Below, piece by piece: positions 22,301 to 35,744 of a stretch of 64,000 nt of DNA. Every line of letters begins with the position of its first letter. Position 1 is the first letter of the stretch. The translations under genes were made by a program, and so were the position numbers. The DNA lies in contig OY856409.1 of NCBI GenBank assembly GCA_963693085.1, forward strand, positions 1,532,846,472 through 1,532,910,471, written 5' to 3'. Below the pieces are notes generated by a model. That model was not told the origin of the DNA and ran no database searches. It saw only the letters and a list, made by a program, of their open reading frames with translations. This stretch comes from Alisma plantago-aquatica. Taxonomy: Eukaryota; Streptophyta; Magnoliopsida; Alismatales; Alismataceae.

Positions 22301-25300
22301 TCAAACAATGGCATTCCCTTAAATGTGATACTCTGGGAGCACCTATTCAAGTGCAATATGCCTATCAGGTTATGTTTTGTGTGTTCTAAGATGGTGTATT
22401 TTTAGTGAAATAGAATCATCAAATAACTTGTAGTGTACATTGAATTTAGAATAATAGTAGACAACCGATCAATCATGTATAAGTTGTATGAATAATCGCA
22501 CAACATCTTGAACATATATTTCATTTGAAATAAAGTTCTAAGTGCACATATACTACTATTGCTGAAAAAAGAGTGGTTAATCACATACATTGATAACAAC
22601 CATCTAGTTAAGCTCAAGTTCACGTCATTGGTGTATAAAATAGTTGATATGCAAAAAATCTTGTTTTCTCCTAGTTGATGTGGATGGAAAATATAGGTGG
22701 GGAGGAGAAGGAAAAATGTTAGACTTCTCATTATGAATCATAGGTGGACCATGAGAACCATATTTAACTATGATCATTTTCAAGAGAATCATCTGGCCAT
22801 ATCAATTCTAATAAAGCATTACAGGTACCTCTACAAGTATATATATTTTCGTAAACACATGAATATACTAAAAGAACAACAACACAATGAACACCTAGGA
22901 TGGGGCCATCTGATGTGAACTTCTAATAAACTTAATATTAGACTTAGGTTACCTCAAAACTTATTTAATCTTCATGAGATCTTATCATGTGTGTGGAATC
23001 AAGCTTCGATGCCTACGATTCTATAGTAGGGAAAAATATTATATCCAATTACTTGGTTCTTGGTATGTCCATCTACAAAACCATAAAATATTTGTAGAGG
23101 CTCCTATTTATATTAGAATACTTAAAATAAAATGACTATAAATAGTCTTGGCACATATGAAAACTATGGCTTCAATATTATATGGATAAAAGAATGACTA
23201 TAACAATATTGATTGAGATGAATATCTTTCTATTAAGAAATAATATAAACACCGACAATGTAAATTTGAAAATTATAATAAATAATGAAACCATGGATGA
23301 TTAGGAATAAATAAAATAGATAATAACTTTATTAAAATTTTCATACATGATTTACCAAAGTTTTACATATCCTCATTACTAAGAAGATCACCACATGACT
23401 AGAATTCACACTCTGATTCTTCACTAGATGGAGGACACTAACCAATTGAAAAATGTTAACGAGTAGGTGTATGTTACAATGTTACCCTATGAATGCTGTA
23501 GTGATGGGAATTTTAGATTCATCAATAAGGTGATATCCGATGCACAATTGCCTAATCACTATATCTCACCACTTGTACGAAACCTAGTCTATAGTAAGTC
23601 AACCTCATTTGTAGATAATGAATGGCACTGTCAATTTTTGCTCAAAGAAAACTATTCTAGAGCATCAAAACATATATCTTGATTATACATAGTTTACCTT
23701 GCTTCATCTCAACTAGAATAAAAAAAATGAACCACCAAAACACGTGTCCAAGAGTTGATTTTGTCCATGATGAGGAACCCCATATAGATATTGATTCCAC
23801 ATGAACAACTAAATCATGGATATAGAGTGGCATCTTCAACATCTCTAGACCAAGTGTGACATCAATCCTCATACAATTTTTTTCTCTAAATAAGACCATT
23901 TAGCTACATACGGAACTTGTTGTCATAAACAAAGCATAAACACTAAAGGAAAGACCAAAATATAGTTAAAAAATTGACCAGTTATGTTCTTTTGGTCAAA
24001 TCACCCAAACTCAAGTAGATACATTGAGGAGATTGCTTACAAAACAAAAATTCGTTAGTGCATCCTAGTGTGTAGGGCACAAGGAAGCCTAGTGCTTCCT
24101 CACCTTTACAATTAAAACTCTACCAAGATTATCCTCTTACCCAGACACCATCCCTACAACTTTGAACCTCATCAAACCCACTCCTTACTGTTATAGGGAT
24201 GGTTAGGTATTTATCTCATAATGCTTGTTATAAGTAGTGAAAATATGTTGGAATCTGGTCTAAGAAGCTACATATTATCAGTGCCTTTATGCATCAAACT
24301 TGCAGTACCTTTGTTCATATTCTAATTCCACACACACATGATAATCATGTAGGATCCTTGAATTTGGTGTAGGGTAATTGGGAGTGGACTCATGCTTAGA
24401 GATATGTGTCCTTGTCTTGATAACTATACATATAGATTTGGTGTGCACAACATCCAGTAGTTTGTTATGATTTGCCTCGTTGGATGAAACCACGGAATGG
24501 TATATGACGTGAATAGCTTACAGAGTCTCATACAATGATTCATTATGGCATCTTCCTATTAATATATATAAGTTTTGGTCTTTTCAAATGTCATAAATGA
24601 ACTTGTTCAAGTGGTAATCAGCCATATGAATTAAATAGCTTATAGAGGCTCATAGCAATGATTTGTTGCATATTCTTGCCAATTTTTGGGACAATGCTTA
24701 ATGCTTGTATTTTCATGTGATGTTTTGGATCTTTAAACTATCTTTGTGGAACATTTCATTTTGATTTTTGGTTCAAGTTTACATTCATCTTTGTACTTTT
24801 TTTATATGAGAAAGTCTACTTCAATTTTAACTCTAGGTGTATGCAGATGTTCTATTTTTTGCAAGACTTGGACACATATGTCATCTTTGTAGAGAAAGTA
24901 GTAATACATTAGGGGATGACTACTGTGGATAATTTAAACACACCTTCTCGATTGATAGCACTAAAGTTACATGCAAAGTGGTGATGTAAGCAATTCTTTT
25001 AATTTCTCTTTTGAATTTAAGTGGTCAATTACAAACTTGTTACTTAAATAAGAATTCACCTACATAAAATTATACATGGTCAAGAGTAGGTGAAGTACGT
25101 TTGCTAAGCAGGAGGTAACATTCATGTTGATTCAATAATAAAAACATGTTTTTGTATAATCTTTAACTTACAAATTGCCAAGATGTCCTAGGCAGTGTAG
25201 CAATGCCACAGTTCTTGCATATTTGTATTTGTCACAACTACAACTAGTAAATGTTGTATCATTATTGTGGAGGCAAGTTTAGAACATAAGACATTGTATT

Positions 25301-27345
25301 CTACCATGTCATGTAGATCACTCAAATACATGATTTGAATAAGAACAAGCAAAGACATAGTGTCAGTCATTATCTAAAAGCACATTCATTATCCAAATGA
25401 GGAAACATGGTTCAAAATGCAACCAGATGGCATAGAGAAAAATAATCTCTTTGTACTAATTTTCGTCATCTCCTTCTAGTTAGACAAACTAGCTGACCCT
25501 ATATTACATTAATTACTAAAAAAATCAAAGCTCATTATTGAGGCCTTGGTGAACAAGCATCACATAGCCAAAATATAAGCTGAAGGAAATAATATAGGAG
25601 ATCCAATGCTCTAACACACTATCATCACGTAAAGAAAGTTAGACACTCAGAATGAGTGAAACCTCTAGTATTATATATGGGAACAACTTAGTAAGCTAGC
25701 TATTCCATGATGAGAAAGAAAACTAAATATCAAGTTCAGTTTTTCGATCTTCTCCTGGGATATTTGGAAAGCAAGAAATAACATGTCTGATAATTTCCCA
25801 CACCTCCCCCACTAACAAGATAACAATACACATGCTTATTTTTATTTAAATAAGGTTGTCATTGCATAAAAAACTAACACTATCACCACTGAGTTAAATG
25901 AATAAGACATGTGCATGGTGTGCACCACCAAAAGAGTGCATGAAAATCAATGTGGAAGTTGTTGTGTGTATGAACTGCTACCATATATATTGTGATAAAG
26001 AACTCTGCACGTGATTGGTATGAATGATGTGGAAGAAAAATCAAGGTGTAATAAAATCTAAAAGAAGAACTGAAGTTGTTGATATGGCTCTGAGCTTAAA
26101 CTATTCACTGGGTCACATGGTGATAGTCACTAAGATAGAAAATAGTACAGTCAATGATATAATACAAAGTGTATCAAGCATCCTAAGTTCCAAGAAATAG
26201 GTCCTCTGATGACTACTACTCCAACTATAGGGAAGTCAACTTCTCAAATACCAACCACATTGCAAATTATATTGTTGAATCAAAATCCTGGGGAGGAAAG
26301 GCTCTACATGCATCCTTCTCTTGAACTTACTTGTCACTCTATCTCATTTTGGCACAGTAAAGATAGTAATAATACCAAATTTAGTTTCATCTCTCCCAAT
26401 TGTATGCTTTGAAGCTTAAATCCTAATAGAGCAGGGCATATTGAATCTATCCCCTCATGTATTTCCCTAAAATAAAATCTAGTAATATTTCAGTATATAG
26501 ATATAACTATAACCTGAGCGTGTGGGATAAAACTGAACACAACTAGTTATGATGCGATAATTAGTAAATCACAGTATAATGATTTGAAAATCATGCCTCG
26601 TTATGTTTGTAATGAGATAAACCAAATGAAAAGTTATGTGTGGGAGATAGATGAGAGAAAGAATTAATTATGATCAGTTCCAAGGAGCCGAAGATACTAC
26701 AATTTATATAATAACTCTGAAATATTTATTGGGTACCCACAATGTCATTATCATCATTAGGGTGTTGAAGCCCAAAACGTTAAGGAATATTAGTTAAGTA
26801 CTCAGACACAATCACAACTGAAGATGATTAGAGCTAAATACAATCAAATCTAGATCAAATATGAAGACTAGAAATATGATCACAAAATGGATCAGAGTCT
26901 AAGACCTTTAGGAGGAGGAGGAGTTTCCACTGAAAGATGATTGTCTTAATGCATCAAATTCAAGGCTTGTGATGCCCTTATTTTTTTAGGTGCAACTGAT
27001 GAGAATAGTATTAGTATATGGTGCCCTCCTGCTATTAGGTAAACCGTTAAGAAGAGCATATGGAAGCCCCATTTAAAAGTCAAACAAAGGCAATGAGAAG
27101 AGAAATATGTGAGGAGAAGACGATCTCATGCAGTTTGTCGCCAGGGAAGGGATGTGGGAATTTTGGGAGACAAGAGTACACGGGAGATGATTCAGGCAAC
27201 AGAAGTCATTTTCATTTTTATGTCACACATGAAAGGGAGTTCAGAGCCCCAAAATTTTAAATATTTAAGTGTTTGGTTATTTAGGAAGGTGTTAGAGAGG
27301 GAGGGAAATGAGTTGTGGAAGGGTATTATTTGTAGTCAAATTTTG
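19391..27345. other. Eight kilobases of AT-rich DNA without a recognisable gene, possibly a nested insertion
   Basis: No open frame longer than about 110 residues and no recognisable domain occurs. The stretch lies between two parts of one LTR sequence. The last 300 bp (27060-27345) are less AT-rich and purine-rich, as the promoter-side part of a transposon might be. Confidence 0.4.
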
Positions 27346-27473
27346 TAGTTATTGTTAGTAACTATATTTGATTTACTTATATTTTTATAATTAGTAAGGG
27401 AAAGTAGTTTTATAATACATACACAATACATGTAGTTAGAGAAATTGTAGCTAAATCAAATTTTTTTGTAGTG
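27346..27473. mobile_element. CACTA-like right terminus
   Basis: The sequence ends AAATTTTTTTGTAGTG at 27473. Its reverse complement starts CACTACAAAAAAATTTGAT, a typical CACTA terminus, followed by TAGCTACAATTT-type words. The next bases (TCT) would be the duplicated target. I could not find a partner end beginning CACTACAAAAA preceded by TCT to the left. Confidence 0.45.
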
Positions 27474-28560
27474 TCTCTTGATCTAAGGAAGTAAGTTCTT
27501 CCTTATCTCCTTTGTTTCTCTTATTGTTCTATCTCCTTCTTCCTTCTTCTAGGACGAAACCATGGTTCTTCATGGTAAAACTTGCTCTAAAGCTTAAAGA
27601 ACCCTTCTTTCTTGCTTCCTTGACCTAAGGTTTGCTTCCCTGGTGGAGAAAGGGCTACCTTGGCTTAGTTCAGAGCTACAACTAGGGTTTCCTTCCTCCT
27701 TGGCTTAGGCCTTCTTTCTATTTGGATCTTGTTCTTGTTCCTAGAGGCAAGCTATATAACCTGCTTCACGTTTATTCCTTACTACTACCTTGTATTCTCA
27801 TGTTCTTTCTCGAAAATGAAGAACTATGCATAAAGAAGCAATCTTTGCCTAGGGTATAAGATATTGTGTTGTTCCTTGAGTGGTCTATCACCATAGACAA
27901 ATGTGAAACCTTATACACTACCAATCTTAGGTAGAGGAATCCTTAGACCTTGCTTACATTCCAAAGAATGGTTAATGGTGCTTCTTAAATGACAGGTTAC
28001 ACTTAGGATTCTTAGTTGTTTCTTACCTTGTGTAAGATCTGATGGTTACCTTCTTTCTAGAACTGAAGGGCTTGCTTTTGGTTCTATTTTATTTGTGTTT
28101 CCTATGACAACCCATATTCACACCTTAGTTCTATTTAGATTCTTTTGGATGCTCAAGACTTGATGACTGAATGACCTATGGCCATCAACCAATGGTAGTA
28201 TTGGTTCAACACTCGATGGTATCAACTGACAGGAGTTCTGAATCAATGATCTAATGGTGACACTGAGTGTCACAACCGATGGGAGTCTTGGACAACACAA
28301 CTAGTGGTGGTCTTGGACACCACAACCAATGATAAGAGTGAATATTATGTGATGATTCTTTTATGTCCAATTCTGATGATTTCCTTAATTGAATGATTCA
28401 AGGGTTAGACTTACACCTTAACTGGTGGATTTGAATAATGAACATGATCCTATGATTAGGGTTTGATTCCTCAACATCCAATGGTTGGGTGAATACCATG
28501 GTGTAATGTTTTGGTTTTGATGATGTGAACTCTATGGTTCAATGTTCTTAATTTTTTAGT
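27474..28560 (+). mobile_element. Gypsy LTR fragment, second part, plus orientation
   Basis: Homology to the minus-strand LTR resumes here at the part equal to about 31990. Shared landmarks are CTTGATCTAAG, a C/T-rich run, CATGGTTCTTCATGG, a TCTAAAGCTTAAA block, AAGGTTTGCTTCC, GGTTTCCTATGACAAC and CACCTTAG. It carries the CAACYGATGG-type motifs. With 18455-19270 it accounts for most of one LTR; about 80 bp around the break are unaccounted for. Confidence 0.62.
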
Positions 28561-28569
28561 TTTACCTTT

Positions 28570-30330
28570 GCCCTCATCTGAATATAATTGGTAATCACCA
28601 TGACGAGTTGATATGTAACCCTAATGTAACTTAGCTCGTTTCACCTAACCCAAATGCAATTAAGTGATAGTGATTAATCATGATCATCCATGTTGAATAA
28701 GTAATATGATAACAAAGTACTCTCGTATTGATGTTGAAATCCTAATATGTTGTTATATGAACATAATAGTTCTTTGTTAGATTAGATAAGGAATTTTCAT
28801 CCTAACCCCTTATTAAAAGTCTAAGTGAAACAATTAAGTCAATGCTAGAAGAAACCATATGTCACATACAATAGAGATATAAATAGTTGGCAAAAAGACA
28901 CAAGATGAAAACTCGATATAAAAGTCCATCACCACACCCCTCAATATTAAAACATGCTTGTCCTCAAATATGTCCAACAAAAATTCTCTTTTTCAATTCA
29001 ATCCATTATAAATGACAAATGCACTCAAGAACATGATTGCTGACTGATTAAGTTCAAACAACATATATGATCCACTTCTCCTCTCTCCTCTAAGACAAAC
29101 CAAATGAAATCAAGGCACAAAGCACTAAAACTTTCAACATAGGACACCAATACTCATGCAAGTGAGGTGGTATTCACAAAGCTCTGAGTAAATCATTTCA
29201 TATTTGAAATTTTTCTCAACAGTTAGGAAGATTGTTTCGTCTTCATGCATTCAACCTTATATGTCAATCTACTCCACATGACCTACTTTTCTATGTATTG
29301 GGTTCAAGGAGGGAAAAGTTTGATGTTTCCTAGCCCAATGGGCATAAAATTAGAATAATGGTGTTGTGGAAAGAGATCAGAGCGCTATTACATAAAAGCA
29401 CTCATATTTTATTTTCTTTAATTAGGTACACAATTTCATAGGAGCACCTTTCATTTTCTTTTTGAAATTTTCATTTTCCTTTTCCCCTTGTGTAGCTACA
29501 TAGGGTAGGGTAGGAGGGTTGGACACCCAAAGCTTTATAGGGTGGTCAATGCTTACTCTTTCTTTTTATATGCATTTTTCTTCTTTTCAAAAGGTAGAGA
29601 TGTAAGATATGATGGGGATGGTGGATCAAAAGAGAGGATTCAGATGGTTTGGATCTTCACATACGGTCTCATTCATGAAATCTTTTCAAATAATTTATCA
29701 TATGAAATCAATAAAACCACGATGAATGATCAAATATGGTAAACCACATTCATTTCATGAGACTTCAATAACCCTAAACATCTATAGATTGCCTCAATTT
29801 CAACTAAACTAAACAATCCAACATCTCATAAGAGAAGTGGAAAACATGTATATATTTGAAATTTGAGATCATTAGTCATAATCAGGTGTAAAATTTGATG
29901 TGCCCATCATTGGTGATTCAGATCCATATAAACAAGTAGATATCAAGCTAAAACATCTTTTAGGGGAAGATATTTCAAACTTGGGTGTATTTGTCACAAT
30001 GATGCCAAATTTCCACTTTCACATCAAGATCGAACTACTAAGCAAGAAAGAGCAAGAAAAAAATCCTAACTAATAACACAAAAAGATAATAATTGAAGCA
30101 ACATGCAATGCAATGTAAGTGGATATCATTAAAAATGCAATTTAAAACAATGCAACAAAACCTATGTGGGTTGCCTTCCAAAATTGCTAAGTTCATTACC
30201 TTCAGTCTCACATTGACTTCCTTCAATCAATCATCCGTTTGGAAACTTTATGGTCACTTTCTTGAAGTAAAGGGATTCATCATTCACATTCAACATTTGT
30301 TCCTCCTCCCATTGATCATATGAGTTCTCA
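28570..30330 (-). mobile_element. Weak remnant of a Tat/Athila-like Ty3/gypsy element
   Basis: On the minus strand the stretch contains TTGAGGACAAGCATG (28960 region) followed by TTGAGGGGTGTGG, and further upstream GGAAGGCAACCCACATAGG (30160-30180). From memory, many Tat/Athila elements carry a GGGCAACCC motif after their coding region and a TTGAGGACAAGCA-type purine-rich tract before the 3' LTR. The order and spacing here fit that layout. No protein domain survives, so the assignment is tentative. Confidence 0.35.
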
Positions 30331-30814
30331 AGAGGTTCACCTTCTCCATTAACATCTTTCAAGTTATCAAATGAACCTTCCTAGAGACACTCCTCAACAT
30401 CCTTAATCTTGTGTCACATGCAACAATACAAGCCACGTATACAAGACAAGTATTTTGCACACACATATCTTATTGTTTATGTTGCATGTAGTCAGTATTA
30501 TGTGACCAAGAGAAAGAGACAGTAAGTTCAGATAAAATATAATATTACATGGATACTATAATCCACATTGTCTCTTATATGCAACATAGAAGGTAATATG
30601 GAAGGCACACTCATATATCAATAGGACCAACGAATGAGAGCTTGATGAATGCATATTCATCCTAGTTTTAGCTGCATTTTTAGTGTAGTTTTGTAGTCAT
30701 ATCCATCAATTTAGCTTGGAGCTAGATTGTATTTAGGTTTTCTTTATTTTATTATTAGTTTTCATGACACACTTGAACTACATCTCATTGATACGGATGT
30801 AGTAAAATGTAATG

Positions 30815-32907
30815 TGACACAGTGTCACACTAAACAAGATTACTCAAAAACAAAACACATGATTAATTGCTAATTACCACATATATAGAATAGCAAAATA
30901 ATTAAAACCAAAAAAACATCATAGAAATGTTCTAAAACATTTGCATAAAGGTCCAACTTCCTGCATCAGTAACACACCATATCAGTTATTTACATGTATG
31001 TCCAGAGGAACCAACCACAACCTATATACAGTAGAGATGTTGTTCCACATATACTTTCCATATACAAACATTAGCATACTACCAAAAACTCAGTCGATAC
31101 ATGTATATCATCTACAAAACATCCCTTGCCCAAACATTAGCATACTGCCAAAAACTCAGTCGATACATGTAATGAAGTCATTGGTTGTTGTCAACATGTG
31201 CAAAAATGATCCAAAGATAGAGGGAAAACCATTGTTTGATGAATGGAAGGAAACCATCGAGTTAAACTCAACAAGTGAGCACCAAATCAATCACTTTAGG
31301 GAAACCTAACCATCATTTGAGGAGAGGAAGCATGCCCACTAGTTTCTCTCAAGAGAAAGAACCCAAAATAGTAGCTAAGGCACGAACATCAGTTGTCACA
31401 GGAAACCCAAGCAATATAGAAACAAGAGCAAAGCCATTGAGTTGCAAAGCAAGAAGGAAACAACTCAAGAACCCTATGTATGACCATCAGATGTTGAGAA
31501 AAACCATTGTTTGACCATATGAAAATAAGTTCTAGAGCTTCCTTTACCAAGGAATGTTCATGTGAAAGGTCAAAGGTCCATCCATGGTGATAAACTACTC
31601 AACAAACATCATATAAACTCAAACCCTAGCTAAAGTTAGTATCTTTCTGCTTAGAACTTCGTTATAGACCAAGATCATGTACATGTAAGCTAGTAGTAAA
31701 TAATAAACATGAAGGAAGTTGTATAACTCGCCTCAAGGGAGAAGATGAATCTCCAAATAGAAAGGAAACTCAAGGAAGAGAGAAGAAAACCCTAGCTTGA
31801 GCTCTCCACTCGGCCAATCTAGCTCCTTCCCCAAAGAGGAAGCAAACCTTAAGTTACGGAAGCAAGAAATATGTGTTATTTAAGCTCTAGAGAAAAATCT
31901 ACCATGAAACACCATTATTCCAACCAAGAAGAAGATGTAAGAAGGTAGGACAGAAAGGAAACCAAAGTAATAACTTGCTTAGGTCAAGAACAAGTTAAGG
32001 AAGCTCGATAAGCACAAAGGGAGGGTAGATCTGAACCCTAGCAACACATGCAAGGAGATTGACCACCTTATTCTACTTTGGGAACCTTATTCTCCACCAA
32101 GCAAGGGGGAAAGAAGATAGAGATATCAAGGAAGAGTAAAGGAGGTCCAAAGGGTTTGTTTGTATGCAAGAGGGAAGGTATATAAAGCTATGGATAAGAG
32201 GGGAGAGAAGGTTAAGGTGTCCTACTAGGTTGGCCATGTGCCCATGGCCTAAAACAATCACATCCATGCAAGTAGAGGGTCCATCAGTTGTGAAATCTAG
32301 GGGAGAAATTGGTCGTTGACTCCAAGCCAACCATAGATCATCAACAATAGTCTAACCATCAGATCTTGACCCTTAGGTCACAAGGGTTAAAACATAAGCC
32401 ACCATCGATTTACACCACCACTTGGTGAACCACCAACCCAACAAGCTCCAAGAGGGGAAACCATTGATGCTCACACCTCATAGGATAACCAAAAGGACAC
32501 CAACACCATCACATCCCATCAAACAAAAGTGAACCACCAAGTTGCACCATCCCATGTAGCTTATCCATGAGAGGGGAACCCTAAACTTGAAAGAGACGTC
32601 ACCACCTAACCAAGGGGTGACAAGGTGCCCATGATATGACAAGATCAATCCTAATAAGAAAATATACAAGGCATTACAAGAATGTGACAAATTGCAAGAA
32701 ACACTTCAGATATGGGTAAATTGCATAAAAGCCCCAAACAAGCATATAAATGCATAACTTTCTCAAACATTGTCCAAACTGTACCAAATTTGAAACTTAA
32801 ATTTGTCTCATGACATAAAAGAACATATTAGGGTTAGATTAAGGTTTTGAGCAGTAAATTTTGATAATAAACCAAGTTCAACCAAAATCAAGGTTAGGGA
32901 TCTTACA
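30815..32907 (-). repeat. 3' LTR of the gypsy chromovirus
   Basis: The minus strand starts TGTAAGATCCC at 32907, about 35 bp after the integrase end, and finishes GTGTCA at 30815, giving about 2.1 kb with TG...CA ends. Its final 320 bp match the 5' LTR at 39092-39410, and its first 1.6 kb match the plus-strand fragments at 18455 and 27474. A local 60-70 bp duplication (ACATTAGCATACT-CCAAAAACTC) occurs at 31065-31170. All frames here are noncoding. Confidence 0.72.
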
Positions 32908-32939
32908 ACCATAAATATATAGAATGATTTTGCCCAAAA

Positions 32940-33411
32940 ATTCCGATGCAAATAGAGATAGGTACTTCCTACACATCTCATCGTCTAACTCTCACACATA
33001 TTCCTCCACACCACGGTGATGCCAAAAAACCTTCACTAAGACTATGTCCTTCTTCTTCTTCTTCTTCTTCAACTTCTTCACTCTCATTTCCAAGATCAAC
33101 GTGGGACCCTCCACATAGAAAACATCCTCATCCAACTCAACCTCCATTGCTTGGATCATCTACTCTGTATTTGGGTGACAATTCCTCATCATGAAGACAT
33201 GAAAGATATTATGCAACCTATGCAACTCTAGCAGTAACTATATCTTGTATGTCACCTTCCCAACAACATCTAAGATAGGATATGGTCGCATAAACTTAAG
33301 AGCCAACTTACCCTTCTTACCAAACCTCAACACACCCTTCCAAGGGGAAACTTTGAGATACACAATGTCTCCCACTTGGAACTCTAACGGTATGTGACGG
33401 TTATAGCATAA
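32940..33411 (-). pseudogene. Integrase C-terminal domain with chromodomain-like tail
   Basis: The minus-strand frame contains FQVGDIVYLKVSPWKGVLRF and GKKGKLALKF, the hallmark of gypsy integrase C-termini. It continues through a degraded VHDVFHVS-type segment to a chromodomain-like stretch (VKVFWHHRGVEE) ending near 32945. A TTC microsatellite at 33050-33072 has turned part of it into a lysine run. Stops and one frameshift are present. The domain directed binding to cDNA and, by family knowledge, to chromatin. Confidence 0.88.
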
Positions 33412-33416
33412 GACTC

Positions 33417-35739
33417 TAGTGCATCCTACCAGAGGTGCACACACTAATCAATTTGGATTTGACTTGATGTGACCCACAAGATTGGGACACACTTGGGTAT
33501 CTATTAAAATTTATAAGGACTTAAACCAAGACACCTAATTTTACTGAAACACTTAACCGCAAGCACACCAAGTCATGTCATAGTATATGAGGGCTTCAAG
33601 TATAGGTCAATCCACATTGATAAAAGGGGGTACCATATCTAGGTTAATTTTGGGCTAGGTTCCTACAGTGAAGTCTAGGGTTGAAGGGTTTGAAGGTTGA
33701 TTTATTTTATTATAATAATGCGTGAACAAACAAGCAAGAAAAGGAGAGAAAACAAGAAAAAAATCTAAGTTAGCCCTAGACAACAAATTCTAATGAGCAA
33801 GAAAAGATAAGGCAAGCAAGAAAAGAACAAGCTTTGCTAAGGCAAGCAAGAAGAAGTATACAATACACTAAGATAGCAAATAGGAAAAATAGAAATGAAA
33901 GAGCTAAACTAGCAAGATCAAAGCAAGAACAAGGCAATAAGCTAACTAACAAATAAAGATCTAACTAATCTAACACTAGCTAAGAAAGAAGGCAATAGGG
34001 TTTCAAAGAAATAAAGGGATGTGTGGGTTGTTTGGGGGATGCACTTATCAATTAGGTTGGGGGTGATATGTGAACGTTATGATTTCATTTAGATTATCAA
34101 ACCAACCAACAAGCTAGAGGCTAATGAATTGCCCTAAACTACTAACTGGCCATGGGTAGGATAGGTTGTGTATATGGGAACTAGTCCTTAACACCTCCCA
34201 TCACCCTTATGAGGCTCAATTGGGTTAGGGTTTAGGTGTAATTCAATTAGAGTCTAAACAAGTCTAGGTTTCTAGATTAGTGGATCTTAGGGTGATTAGG
34301 GGTTGAGGGTACTAATGGGAGTGGAAATGAGGTTGTAAGTCTCACATCACCCACATTTTATCCTTGAGAAAGCTCTAAGCTAATCACACTAAATTCATCT
34401 AAAATAACTACTTAGATCTCTCAACCAGGATTAGGAGAATAAATTAGTATGTAGGAAGATGGGTGGCTAGCTAAGGATCCAAGAAGTGGACCTAGGAACA
34501 AATTCTAAAATTCACACATATAAGCAATTTGCCTAAATTCCTAGGTGATTTTAAGCAGAAATCAACAAGAAATCTATGGAGAATGAGATTGAAATTGAAC
34601 ACAATCATTAGAAAATTAAATTACAATGTTTACATATTATTTTACCCTAATATGGTATCAAAGTAACATTTTTGGCCCCAAACAGCTCACCTAAGGGGGC
34701 TAGCCACTCATGGAAATGCAAAATACAAAAAGAAAGGAGAAAGAGGTAGAAGTAGCCATAGATGTTGGTGTAGATGGAGTGGTCGTCCTCTCCAGATGTT
34801 TTAAGGGTGTCCTCCCTCCTCCACCAAGATGCAAGGGCATGGAATGATGGTGGAAAGTGGCCAAAACACCAAAAAACTAGGGCTGTGATGGTGGAAATGG
34901 TGAAATATAGTGGTATGGAGTTGGAAATGAAGTGGAATGGATAAGGGGAGAAAATGGGGATCTAGGAGGGGGTAGGAGGTAGCTAACCTCGACCTCCATC
35001 AGCCACCCAAATATATATAGGTGGGTAGGAAGCAATAGGTCAAGTAGAGGTAAAGTGGGAAATGCAATTCACAAGTAGCTAGGTTTTTGTAAGTAGGACG
35101 GTCGTACTCAACAGGACATACATGGTGGGGTGTGAGTGGAACGGTCATGGTGGATGGCAAGTGGGACGAGGTGAAAAGTAGAGAAAATGATTAGGGAAGT
35201 TGGTGGTATTGAATTGAAAGTGACACAACCGTGGTGGCTTGGGATGCTCTACCCATTCCTGGCTCCACGACTGTTACGCATGGATTGCCACACGGCTGTG
35301 CAAGGTGGCATGACCATTCTATGTGGAACAACCATTTTGTTGAGTTTATTCTTCAAGCTTGATTTTTGGTTTTGAGTGAGTTAGCACGGCCATTTTTGTG
35401 GAACCACGACCATGCTGATATCTGTATCAACACTTTAACTTGGATCTTTATGTTTCCATGGACACTTTTTCTTTAATGGATCTTTGGACACTAGGGGTAG
35501 GTTGAGGGAGCTTTGGACTTTACTGTGAGCCTCTCTAAGGGTAGAGAAACCCTAGGATTACTCCTTATCTCTCTCCCATCCAAGCATTGTCCAAATACCT
35601 AATAAAAATGTAAATAATGTCCGTAAGTGCATTTTATACAAATATGCATTTCAGGAGAAATAAAATTTAATCTAGCAGGCATAAATGTGATTGAAATGTA
35701 ATATGACACATGATGGAACCCTAAAATAGGGTTGCGTCA
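33417..35739. mobile_element. 2.3-kb noncoding repeat inserted in the gypsy integrase, 5-bp duplication
   Basis: The integrase frame breaks at GACTC (35740-35744) and resumes at GACTC (33412-33416), so 2,323 bp were inserted with a 5-bp target duplication. The insert starts TAGTGCATCC and ends GTTGCGTCA. The first 580 bp match the window's left edge (1-572) in reverse. Inside are an A-rich AAGCAAGAA zone, a TGGTATCAAAG word at 34652, and a low-complexity G-rich part. It has no protein domain. The size, duplication length and lack of coding fit a non-autonomous LTR-type element or solo LTR, but the ends are not clean TG...CA. Confidence 0.72.
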
Positions 35740-35744
35740 GACTC

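Noticed and set aside
30941..32330. Plus-strand and minus-strand frames of 80-120 residues
   Set aside because: They lie inside the gypsy 3' LTR and are not conserved in the other LTR fragments.
34652..34663. TGGTATCAAAGT as a primer binding site of the 2.3-kb insert
   Set aside because: It differs from TGGTATCAGAGC and lies 1.2 kb inside the insert with no LTR boundary next to it.
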